From a virus, in the IMG/VR virus record IMGVR_UViG_3300002835_001028, positions 1 through 24,797 of that record: a DNA stretch of 24,797 bases. One strand, given 5' to 3'. The translations under genes and the position numbers were made by a program. The notes under the pieces were generated by a model that saw only the letters and a program-made list of their open reading frames with translations, was not told the DNA's origin and did no database searches. Below are positions 9,691 through 16,008 of this stretch, in pieces. The stretch's first letter is position 1, and every line of letters starts with the position of its first letter.

Positions 9691-10045
9691 TTTTAATAGT
9701 TTTAAAATTATTCTTTTTTTCTTCTTCTTTTAAAATGATAATGTCTAGTTCTTTTAATAATTCAATTTTAGACTCTAATTTCTTTTTATTAAAGTAAGCA
9801 TTAAATGTAGATGTATCATGGCTTTTAAGTTTTCTTTCTGCTTCACTTATACCTCTTCTTACATTATAGGCTTTACATACAAATTGACCTAACCCATCTA
9901 CATTAATTCTAGGATGTACAAGATTTGATAATTTTTGTCTTAAATTCTTGTACATGAACTCTACAAGATCCTCAATTAAATATTCACTAATACTTAACTC
10001 TTCTGAAAGAGTTTTATACAGGTTGTTTGTTTTCTTCGGATTCAT
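9635..10045 (-). CDS. IHF/HU-like DNA-bending protein
   Basis: This 136-residue protein has an HU/IHF-like N-terminal half: two helices (LYKTLSEELSISEYLIEDLVEFMYKNL, residues ~9-36) are followed by the beta segment RINVDGLGQFVCKAYNVRRG (~46-65), which matches the family's conserved glycine-phenylalanine turn (normally IxGFGxF) and start of the DNA-binding arm. The C-terminal half (~70-136) is a charged helical extension not typical of cellular HU. HU/IHF-like subunits are a recognised component of the crAss-like capsid block. Its start overlaps the preceding gene by 32 bases in another frame, and its end overlaps the next by 56, so the three genes are compactly coupled. It may assist packaging or replication complexes by bending DNA. 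Confidence 0.65.
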   Translation of the reverse strand: MNPKKTNNLYKTLSEELSISEYLIEDLVEFMYKNLRQKLSNLVHPRINVDGLGQFVCKAYNVRRGISEAERKLKSHDTSTFNAYFNKKKLESKIELLKELDIIILKEEEKKNNFKTIKNEYISKHLETPERNNGGD

Positions 10046-10403
10046 AACCTAATAATTTATAATCAAGAAGTATTGTCCCTGTTGTTTGAATTTTTAAATT
10101 TGGATTAAGCATAACTTGTTTTTTATTATTTGGATCTTTAATTACCAATCCAATTTTTTCAGATTTGTTAATACAGTTTCTTACTGTCTGTGGGGATTTA
10201 AAAATCCAATCTTCTTCAGAAGATGCATCATAACAAAAATGAGTTAATTCTACTGGTTGATTAAAACTTAATAATGTCAAACAATTTAAATCAGAATCAC
10301 TCATTACTACACGGTTAATGTAGCAATGAGTTAATATCTGAAACTTAACCACATCCCATTTAGGCATCTTCACCTTTTTCTGAACTTGGTTAACTGTTGC
10401 CAT
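10014..10403 (-). CDS. Putative winged-helix-like protein
   Basis: The product is 129 residues. The section around residues 63-95 (DWIFKSPQTVRNCINKSEKIGLVIKD) reads like the recognition helix and wing of a winged helix-turn-helix: a helix with SPQTVRN followed by EKIGLVIKD, the common 'LGLI' turn, then a basic strand. It lies just before the IHF-like gene, overlapping it by 32 bases, and two bases after the 96-residue coiled-coil gene. A DNA-binding role in packaging or late regulation is plausible. The family is not recognised with certainty and no ligand site is visible. Confidence 0.6.
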   Translation of the reverse strand: MATVNQVQKKVKMPKWDVVKFQILTHCYINRVVMSDSDLNCLTLLSFNQPVELTHFCYDASSEEDWIFKSPQTVRNCINKSEKIGLVIKDPNNKKQVMLNPNLKIQTTGTILLDYKLLGYESEENKQPV

Positions 10404-10405
10404 AC

Positions 10406-10696
10406 TTATGATTTTTTAAGTTTTCTCTCTGCTGTAGGAGTAGGTTCTTCTGACGGTAATCCTTCTTCTTCACCATCACCTGTTTCTTGCTCTTGTTGAG
10501 CAGCCATAATGTTAGCCCACTGAATTTGAATAGTAGCTCTCTTAAATCTTGCTTCCTCAATTTCAGTTAACAGCTTTTCATACTTAGCTTGTGCTTCTAA
10601 ATAAGGATGTGACTCTGTGTAGAACTGCTTCATTTCTTCCTTTCTTGCAGCTAACTCTTCTTGAGTCAATTCTCTTTCTTCTGTTACATTTTCCAT
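10406..10696 (-). CDS. Small acidic coiled-coil protein
   Basis: This 96-residue protein starts MENVTEERELTQEEL at the ATG at 10694-10696. The frame stays open further upstream to 10783, but that extension runs through an intrinsic terminator and is dominated by Phe, Tyr and Lys, so the downstream ATG with its A/T-only leader is chosen. Residues 1-70 are a continuous amphipathic helix (coiled-coil prone); residues 71-96 are an acidic, Pro-rich low-complexity tail ending in lysines. It is the first gene after a terminator and probably the first cistron of the unit that continues into the packaging genes. The function is unknown; a scaffold or connector chaperone would fit its composition. Confidence 0.7.
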   Translation of the reverse strand: MENVTEERELTQEELAARKEEMKQFYTESHPYLEAQAKYEKLLTEIEEARFKRATIQIQWANIMAAQQEQETGDGEEEGLPSEEPTPTAERKLKKS

Positions 10697-10758
10697 TTTT
10701 ATATTTTTTAAGTTTAAACAAAAATACAAATAAAGTTTAAATCTAAAATATTTAAAAT

Positions 10759-10789
10759 AAAAAAAATCCAGATGTACAAACACCTGGAT
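10759..10789 (-). terminator. Intrinsic terminator after the lysis cassette
   Basis: On the minus strand a stem ATCCAG/CTGGAT is extended by a G-T wobble and TGT/ACA around a TTGT loop, and is followed immediately by eight Ts and more T-rich sequence. It lies downstream of the 52-residue gene and upstream of the gene starting at 10696, so it separates lysis-type genes from the packaging unit. Confidence 0.85.
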
Positions 10790-10816
10790 TATTGTAAATT
10801 CATTATGTAATATGAA

Positions 10817-10975
10817 TTACCTATTTTTAATTGTAAAATTTAATATGGTTAAACAATAAAACATTCTAGTTTTATCAATTTCAATACTGAATACATCAAT
10901 GCTAGATATTCTTAATTTAATTATTAATTTATCCCATTGTTTATTTGGTGACTTCCAATTATTTCTAAATTTCAT
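10817..10975 (-). CDS. Small hypothetical protein, translationally coupled to the YkuD-like gene
   Basis: This 52-residue frame (MKFRNNWKSPNKQWDK... ending FTIKNR) starts at the ATG at 10973-10975, which overlaps the TGA stop of the YkuD-like gene in an ATGA arrangement. It ends with TAA at 10817, just before the terminator at 10759-10789. The product is basic and Ile-rich with no clear membrane segment. Perfect stop-start coupling and a terminator directly after it support a real gene filling what would otherwise be an empty 190-base gap. I recognise no family. Confidence 0.5.
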   Translation of the reverse strand: MKFRNNWKSPNKQWDKLIIKLRISSIDVFSIEIDKTRMFYCLTILNFTIKNR

Positions 10976-11565
10976 ATTTCAAATTCATTTAATAAAACAT
11001 AAGTAACTTTCTTTTGTGGTTTCACAAGTTTAATTATTTCTAAATGTTTTTGTTTATTATTTACCACCTGACAACCTGCAGACCAAGTTTCAATATTTTC
11101 TTGAATACCTTTAAAATTACTATCATAAGTAGCAGCATGGAAGTTAATACCAAAACCAGAACCTTTAGTAGGAATTCCATACTCTTCTGATTTTTTATTT
11201 TTGTTTCCATCTCGGAATACAATAAAGTTACCTACTTGTTTTAAAGCTGGCATTTTTCCTAAATGTAAACCATAAGCCCATACATCATAATACCACTCAT
11301 CAGATTTAACTAAAGCAGCACCTGCTTTATTGTATTTAAGAAAACCACCTTCCAGAATTGGTGTACCAGGATTAGTTGTACCAGATACAACCATTATAAA
11401 AAGTTCACCATTAAATAAATAAAATTTATCATCAAATTTATTTGGAGCATCTTCATTAGATCTTATTCCAAGTATCCAATAACCTTGTGGAATATTTTTA
11501 AATGATGGTAAAGATTTTACTTTAGCAATTAATTGCTGATCATTATAAGTTCTTACGTTTGTCAT
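10972..11565 (-). CDS. YkuD-like (L,D-transpeptidase fold) cell-wall protein, lysis candidate
   Basis: This 197-residue protein has a C-terminal signature of the YkuD catalytic pocket: His143 in GINFHAAT, then ETWSAGCQVV with Ser162 and Cys165, about 18 residues later. This resembles the family pattern of a His followed by S/T-x-G-C. The first ~35 residues form a separate small helical unit (LIAKVKSLPSFKNIPQGYWILGIRS) that might bind cell wall. There is no signal peptide, so export would need a holin. Two small membrane proteins lie immediately upstream, which makes a lysis cassette likely. Whether it cuts, cross-links or only binds peptidoglycan cannot be told. A tail-associated wall-modifying role is an alternative. 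Confidence 0.65.
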   Translation of the reverse strand: MTNVRTYNDQQLIAKVKSLPSFKNIPQGYWILGIRSNEDAPNKFDDKFYLFNGELFIMVVSGTTNPGTPILEGGFLKYNKAGAALVKSDEWYYDVWAYGLHLGKMPALKQVGNFIVFRDGNKNKKSEEYGIPTKGSGFGINFHAATYDSNFKGIQENIETWSAGCQVVNNKQKHLEIIKLVKPQKKVTYVLLNEFEI

Positions 11566-11575
11566 ACTTTAATTT

Positions 11576-11803
11576 TTAATGAGCAACTTGAGAATCATCA
11601 ACTGTTAGTTGAGACATAGCGGCAATTAAACTACCACCAAATGCAGCGTAGCCACCTGCTGTAATAATTGCTATTGGCAAACCTACCGGAGCTGTTATTA
11701 ACACTGTTCCTACAGCAGACAACACTAAACCTATACTTTGTACTTTTTTCCAAAACTTAGGTGTAGGTGCTAAAAATCTTTCTTTGATTGTTAATTTTTT
11801 CAT
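11576..11803 (-). CDS. Small membrane protein, holin candidate
   Basis: The 75-residue product has a basic N-terminus (MKKLTIKERFLAPTPKFWKKVQ) followed by two hydrophobic segments at about 22-40 and 43-63, separated by a Pro/Gly turn, and a short polar tail. This is the layout of a class II holin with both ends on the same side. It sits ten bases upstream of the YkuD-like gene and five bases after a second membrane protein gene. Small proteins with this 'FLAPTPKFWKKVQ' start are familiar next to lysis genes in Bacteroidota phages. Holin activity is inferred from topology and neighbours. Confidence 0.6.
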   Translation of the reverse strand: MKKLTIKERFLAPTPKFWKKVQSIGLVLSAVGTVLITAPVGLPIAIITAGGYAAFGGSLIAAMSQLTVDDSQVAH

Positions 11804-11808
11804 AATGT

Positions 11809-12108
11809 TTATTTTTTAATTATCAGTGCTTTTACAGCATCTGAAAGTTCACTAACATTTTTTGCAAGATTTTTAATTTCAAGCTGAGTCAGTTCTTGTA
11901 TAGCTTGATACTTTAACTGATTTTCTTGTTGTACTAACTCAATTTTTCCTTTAAGTTTTCCAAGTTCTTCACTTGTTTTAGTGTGATGATTTAATAACAA
12001 TTCAATGTCTTTTCTTGTATCATTATAAGCATTCCTTAAAAAGAAACTAAACAGAGTAATAACAGTACCTGCTATAAATAATATTAAGGTTAATGTTGAA
12101 GCATCCAT
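11809..12108 (-). CDS. Membrane-anchored coiled-coil protein
   Basis: The product is 99 residues from the ATG at 12106-12108 (MDASTLTLILFIAG). An ATG at 12147 is in frame, but that extension lies inside the promoter-like motif at 12134-12155, so the shorter form is preferred. One transmembrane helix spans residues ~4-24, followed by a charged helical region (~30-97) with heptad-like hydrophobics: a coiled coil on one side of the membrane. It begins the lysis cassette and could be a holin partner, a spanin-like or antiholin protein, or a membrane protein used during assembly. No lipobox is present. Confidence 0.65.
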   Translation of the reverse strand: MDASTLTLILFIAGTVITLFSFFLRNAYNDTRKDIELLLNHHTKTSEELGKLKGKIELVQQENQLKYQAIQELTQLEIKNLAKNVSELSDAVKALIIKK

Positions 12109-12133
12109 GTACAATAAGTTTATAAAAATATAT

Positions 12134-12155
12134 ATAATAATATACAAAAAATTTT
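12134..12155 (-). promoter_or_regulatory. Promoter-like motif upstream of the lysis cassette
   Basis: Twenty-two bases are identical, base for base, to 21593-21614. On the minus strand the core reads TTTTTTGTATATTATTAT. The motif ends 26 bases before the ATG at 12108, a normal distance for a promoter core. The upstream gene stops ten bases before it, with no terminator seen between. Confidence 0.6.
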
Positions 12156-12164
12156 AAAATAAAC

Positions 12165-12407
12165 CTATAAAAAATACTGTTCTCTAACCTCTATAGGAAC
12201 ATTATCCATCTCCTGAAACTTCTCAAATAAGATAGGTCTTTGAGTAATAGCTAATTCATAAATTTCATCTAATGCGGCTTGTTCATTTGGGTATGTGAAA
12301 AAACTTGCAATGTAGTCTGATATCTCTGGATCAGATGGTCTTAAACAAACATTAGCCTCTAAATCGGGCTCTATGTAATAACTTGTTGATAATGTAAACT
12401 GTTTCAT
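12165..12407 (-). CDS. Hypothetical protein of the fibre region
   Basis: This 80-residue acidic protein has two predicted helices (around PEISDYIASFFTYPN and EQAALDEIYELAITQ) and a C-terminal acidic helix ending VREQYFL. It starts two bases after the stop of the 424-residue fibre gene, so it is expressed with it. It may be a small fibre chaperone or accessory protein, a common companion of trimeric fibres, but this rests on position alone. No known family is recognised. Confidence 0.6.
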   Translation of the reverse strand: MKQFTLSTSYYIEPDLEANVCLRPSDPEISDYIASFFTYPNEQAALDEIYELAITQRPILFEKFQEMDNVPIEVREQYFL

Positions 12408-12409
12408 AA

Positions 12410-13684
12410 TTATAAAGAATAAACACCTAATCTATAAACATCAAATTGTCCTGAATTGGTAACACCACCTGCTGATGTACCCATAGTTCTTGCACCATAA
12501 AAATTTAAAGCTGGTGCTGGTAAATTATCATATATTGTTCCTTGTGCAATAGCTCCTGTTTGTTTATTTATTATTCTATAGTTAACTTCACTTGAATTTG
12601 GGGCATTATATAAGTAACAACTATAGATTGCTGTGATATCAGCATCTACTGTTCTATTTGAAGGAAATGAAGAACCTAAATCAACTTTTGTTGCTATACC
12701 TGATGCGTTATTGTGCATTATTTGTAAGTTGGCATCTCCTGAATCATTTGCAAATGCAATAATATTTACCAATGAAGAAGGTTGGTCATTTGCTGCACCA
12801 CCTATAACCAAGTCAGATGCTGATGAAGCAAGACCCCAAAAGTTGTGTGTACCTGTAGCAAATGCTGAATCTTTAATATTAAATTCACCTGTAAATAAAA
12901 ATCCTCCTGAAACATACCATAATAAAGCAGACCCTCTTAGTCCAGAATATCTACCTGTTGCTACTATGCTTGCTGTTACACCCAGTCTAATACTTCTTGT
13001 TGCAAATGAAACAGCTGAAATTGCTCTAGCAACGGTAGTACCACTTGTAGCTAATGTTACACCTGCTACAGTATCAACTGTTGTAGAATTATTTCTAAAT
13101 GTACTACCTCTCCAAATTCCATTAGAACTAACTTTGTAATTAAATGTATTCCAATCTTCTAAACTTAACCAACCATCAAATGTAGAAGTTGATTGTCCAA
13201 GCTTATATTTAATACTTTCTAAAGTTTCATCACCTGTATTTGTACTACTTAAATTAGCAGCATAGATATCCCCTATAAAAGTATCACCATTTATGCTTGC
13301 CGGAGTAAATCCAAGTGCAGCTTGTTTATTATTAAAAGTAGTCCAATCAGTTGAAGTTAAATATCCATCTGTAGAAGTGGTTGCAATACCTAACTTAGTT
13401 TTAATTGTTGCTGTAGTCTCATCACCAGTATTTGTACCTGATAGGTTTGTTGCAAAGATGGGACCAGTAAAAGTATCACCAGCTTTATTTGCCGGAGTAT
13501 ATCCTAAAGCAGTAAATATATTCCAAGATGTTCCATCTGAATAATAGTAACTCCCATTATGATACACTATTCTTTTAGTATTTGCACTTGCTAAATTAGT
13601 TGTAATATCTAATGTATCAGCTCTTAAATTATTGATGTTATTACCTTGCATGTTAACATCAACAAAAAACTTCTTGTCCGCCAT
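12410..13684 (-). CDS. Modular tail fibre / receptor-binding protein
   Basis: The 424-residue product starts at the ATG at 13682-13684 (MADKKFFVDVNMQGNN). An in-frame upstream extension exists, but the chosen start aligns exactly with the N-terminus of the next fibre (MAEKKFFVDINLQGS). Residues ~60-120 and ~124-184 are two copies of a module (GYTPA...GDTFTG...NLSGTNTGDET...KLG...STDWTTFNNK) common in phage fibres. Residues ~190-424 form a beta-rich domain ending in GQFDVYRLGVYSL, probably the receptor-binding head. The conserved N-terminal tag likely docks the trimer to the virion. It is preceded by a strong terminator, so the gene has its own promoter or depends on antitermination. Confidence 0.8.
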   Translation of the reverse strand: MADKKFFVDVNMQGNNINNLRADTLDITTNLASANTKRIVYHNGSYYYSDGTSWNIFTALGYTPANKAGDTFTGPIFATNLSGTNTGDETTATIKTKLGIATTSTDGYLTSTDWTTFNNKQAALGFTPASINGDTFIGDIYAANLSSTNTGDETLESIKYKLGQSTSTFDGWLSLEDWNTFNYKVSSNGIWRGSTFRNNSTTVDTVAGVTLATSGTTVARAISAVSFATRSIRLGVTASIVATGRYSGLRGSALLWYVSGGFLFTGEFNIKDSAFATGTHNFWGLASSASDLVIGGAANDQPSSLVNIIAFANDSGDANLQIMHNNASGIATKVDLGSSFPSNRTVDADITAIYSCYLYNAPNSSEVNYRIINKQTGAIAQGTIYDNLPAPALNFYGARTMGTSAGGVTNSGQFDVYRLGVYSL

Positions 13685-13713
13685 ATTATTATTTTTTACA
13701 AATATAGTGTATT

Positions 13714-13746
13714 TAAAAAAACCCACCCCTATTATGGAGTGGGTTT
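13714..13746 (-). terminator. Intrinsic terminator between two fibre genes
   Basis: On the minus strand, AAACCCAC pairs with GTGGGTTT, with inner TCC/GGG pairing and an A/T loop, followed by seven Ts. It lies 24 bases after the stop of the 494-residue fibre and before the 424-residue fibre. The following 30 bases are A/T-rich and include TATATTTG, a match to the Bacteroidota -7 element TAnnTTTG. Confidence 0.88.
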
Positions 13747-13769
13747 AGTTTATTATTTTTTATAGTTAA

Positions 13770-15254
13770 TTATCTAGAAACACCAACTACTGTTTCAGAA
13801 GTAGGAATAAAATTAGAAATAATAGCTATTTCATTAGTGTCATTCACCGCCCAGAAAAATTCTACACTACCTAAACTCTGAACTATTGTAGTAACTTTAG
13901 GTGCATTTGTACCTATATTGTGTAATACAGTAAGTTTATAACCAAAACCAGGAATAAGTTCCCAATCTGCTGTACTAAAGGTTGCCTCATAAAATTGTGC
14001 ATCAGTATAATCATTAGCATTAGATTCAGCTGTTGCAGCAGTAGTATCAACATACTCTTTGTTAGCTGCATCTCCGTCATTGGTTGGAGCTGGTAAGTTG
14101 GTAATAGAATGTGAATCTGCATTTAAAGTTTTAAGTACTTTAATTTCTGAAAAACCTGCTTTTGCATCTAAGTTTTCCGTATAAATAGTATCAACATTAT
14201 GAAGTTTATTGCCATTCAAATCAATAGCACCAGACATAGTACCACCAGCTAAATCTAATTTAGCAGCAAGTCCAGTATCAGTGTAAGCATTAGCATCAGT
14301 TAATGCTTGAGCAGCAGATCCAGCAGCATCATAGTTAGGAGCTAATGAATCAGCGTAAGCTTCAGCAGCAGCTTGTGCAGCATCTGCTTTTGTAGTAGCG
14401 TCAGCAGAAGCAGTAGCTTCAGCGTTAGCTTGTGCAGTTGAAGCAGCATCATCAACATAAGTCTTATTAGTAGCATCACCATCATTTGTTGGTGCTGGTA
14501 AGTTGATAATTTTTTGCGTGTTTAGTGCATTAATATCACTAGATAATTTTACATCAGGACCATAATATTGACCTATATGGTCTGTGTTTAAGTAAGGAGA
14601 ATTTAATGAACCTCCATCTTCCGTAAATAAATTTGTTATATTTGTAATATTATTATTACCCATATCAATACTACCACTCATAGTACCACCTGACTTGCTT
14701 AACTTATCGTTAATAAGAGGAACAACATGGTCATCAATTTTACCTTGTAATGTAGCTGGAGTAATAACAACTGCACCACCTTCTGTACCTTCATTAGCTT
14801 CTGCTTGTGTAGCTAAACGAGAAATACCATCAACTGAATCAGTAGCAACAACTATGTTACCTTGTAAAATCAACCAATCAGAAAGAGTAGTACCAGCATT
14901 ATCAACTTTAGCAACAATTGAATCACCAACTTGTACAGACTCTCCTAAGAAAGTACCTGCAGCAGTTACTGCCCAAAAGAAACCTTTTAATGCTGATCCA
15001 TCAGTAATATCAGGAGTGTTTGTTGTTGGATCATATCCACCTTGGAAGATCAAACCACCTGTTACTGCTGAAATATCAGATAAGTTAGCAACTTCTTTAG
15101 TAGCTGTACCATCAAAATATTGTAATCTATGTGCTGCTGAATCATATCCAAAAGCACCTTCTGTAGAACCAATACCCGTGTTAGTTCCAATTTTTGCGTT
15201 AGTTAACGCACTACCTTGTAGATTAATGTCTACAAAAAACTTTTTTTCTGCCAT
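13770..15254 (-). CDS. Modular tail fibre protein with coiled-coil shaft
   Basis: The 494-residue product begins with the same docking-type tag as the neighbouring fibre (MAEKKFFVDINLQGS). Residues ~65-150 form a domain seen in many fibres (GGLIFQGGYDP, FFWAVTAAGTFLGE, VQVGDSIVAK, LILQGN), then a segment resembling pyocin/T4-type fibre repeats (ISRLATQAEANEGTEGG, VITPATLQ). Two GGTMSG-x-IDxxxNxIxN repeats (~189 and ~337) are each followed by a NLPAPTNDGDAxNKxYVD repeat (~250-268 and ~386-403). An Ala-rich coiled coil spans ~268-305. The C-terminus (~420-494) is a small beta domain. It would act as a trimer at the host surface. A promoter-like motif lies 34 bases upstream. Confidence 0.82.
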   Translation of the reverse strand: MAEKKFFVDINLQGSALTNAKIGTNTGIGSTEGAFGYDSAAHRLQYFDGTATKEVANLSDISAVTGGLIFQGGYDPTTNTPDITDGSALKGFFWAVTAAGTFLGESVQVGDSIVAKVDNAGTTLSDWLILQGNIVVATDSVDGISRLATQAEANEGTEGGAVVITPATLQGKIDDHVVPLINDKLSKSGGTMSGSIDMGNNNITNITNLFTEDGGSLNSPYLNTDHIGQYYGPDVKLSSDINALNTQKIINLPAPTNDGDATNKTYVDDAASTAQANAEATASADATTKADAAQAAAEAYADSLAPNYDAAGSAAQALTDANAYTDTGLAAKLDLAGGTMSGAIDLNGNKLHNVDTIYTENLDAKAGFSEIKVLKTLNADSHSITNLPAPTNDGDAANKEYVDTTAATAESNANDYTDAQFYEATFSTADWELIPGFGYKLTVLHNIGTNAPKVTTIVQSLGSVEFFWAVNDTNEIAIISNFIPTSETVVGVSR

Positions 15255-15287
15255 TTTGTTTTGTTTTTAGTTTAATTAGGTTATAAT

Positions 15288-15298
15288 ATAATATACAA
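15288..15298 (-). promoter_or_regulatory. Promoter-like motif upstream of the 494-residue fibre
   Basis: The minus strand carries TTGTATATTATATTAT, sharing the TTGTATATTAT core with the 22-base motif found at 12134-12155 and 21593-21614, in an A/T-only gap 34 bases before the ATG at 15254. No terminator is seen upstream, so it may add to read-through transcription. Confidence 0.4.
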
Positions 15299-15308
15299 TT
15301 TAATTTTA

Positions 15309-15581
15309 TTAATTACAATAAACATACCCAGAAACTGGAATATTTAATGTTATGTTTACAGTATTATTATCTATCCAGTCAATCTGAGCAATGATTTCAT
15401 TCTTATCTTCATCAACTACTTGTACAGAACATTTAGTATTTAGATTATGATTAACAATCCATAGAGTTTCTGGAACAGATTGAGTATGTACATAACTTAT
15501 ATCTGGAAGTGAATTTACAAGATCAAATTCACCAGATACAGGATTGTATTTATTTTTCATACCGTTATTTCTATTTTGCAT
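15309..15581 (-). CDS. Small virion/adhesin-associated beta protein
   Basis: The 90-residue product carries a compact beta motif: SYVHTQSVPETLWIVNHNL, SVQVVDEDKNEIIAQIDWIDNNTVNI, then PVSGYVYCN at the end. This 'HTQ..P...W.I.HNL....SV.VVD' pattern recurs as a C-terminal domain in phage tail and baseplate proteins. The first seven residues may not be translated: a second ATG at 15560 (MKNKYNPVSGEFDLV) is equally good. The gene follows the 121-residue gene by two bases, and the coupled pair probably contributes a small structural or decorating protein to the fibre complex. Confidence 0.7.
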   Translation of the reverse strand: MQNRNNGMKNKYNPVSGEFDLVNSLPDISYVHTQSVPETLWIVNHNLNTKCSVQVVDEDKNEIIAQIDWIDNNTVNITLNIPVSGYVYCN

Positions 15582-15583
15582 AA

Positions 15584-15949
15584 CTATGAATATTGAATTT
15601 GTGTTACATTTCCATTTACATCATAGGTGAAAGTTTCAATAATAGTTTCTACACCATATTCGGTAGTTCCTGTATGGGTAACACTTGTAATATCATTATC
15701 ACCATTGTAAGCTAAAACTCTATTATAATTTGATGCTCCTTGAATCCTACCTATTTTAGATATTGAATTCTTTTTAATTATTTCTACAAATGCCTCAACT
15801 ATTAAGAGAGTTGTTTCTGTAGCAGCCCCACCTGGAGGTGCAATACTGGAAATACCATCTACTATTTGTTGAAGGCCTAGTAAGGTTTTCATTTGATACG
15901 GATAATTATTTCCTTGATTTCCGGTATCTTTTAAGTTTCCTATTGACAT
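15584..15949 (-). CDS. Small tail-associated protein with a MSIGNLKDTGN docking-type N-terminus
   Basis: The 121-residue product begins MSIGNLKDTGNQGNNYPYQM, nearly identical to the start of the 143-residue protein at 18491-18922. The shared part covers about 30 residues (to the GLQ-x-I-x-D segment). The remainder differs: here a helix (TTLLIVEAFVEIIKKNS) and a beta segment resembling a YD-type repeat (FTYDVNGNVTQIQYS). The gene ends with TAG, which shows that TAG is a stop in this genome. The shared N-terminus suggests both proteins attach to the same virion component. Confidence 0.75.
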   Translation of the reverse strand: MSIGNLKDTGNQGNNYPYQMKTLLGLQQIVDGISSIAPPGGAATETTLLIVEAFVEIIKKNSISKIGRIQGASNYNRVLAYNGDNDITSVTHTGTTEYGVETIIETFTYDVNGNVTQIQYS

Positions 15950-16008
15950 TATTTCTATTTTTTAATTAAACTGATTTCTGATTTCTATAAGAACATTATT
16001 TAATTGCT

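Noticed and set aside
10697-10783. N-terminal extension of the 96-residue coiled-coil protein
   Set aside because: It would encode a Phe/Tyr/Lys-rich stretch read through the terminator hairpin and T-run. The ATG at 10696 has a normal A/T-rich leader.
12633-13139. Long plus-strand frame inside the 424-residue fibre gene (also 14695-15270, 17354-17647)
   Set aside because: These are antisense shadows of repetitive Thr/Ala/Ser-rich fibre genes, which have few antisense stops. They show no sensible composition or starts.
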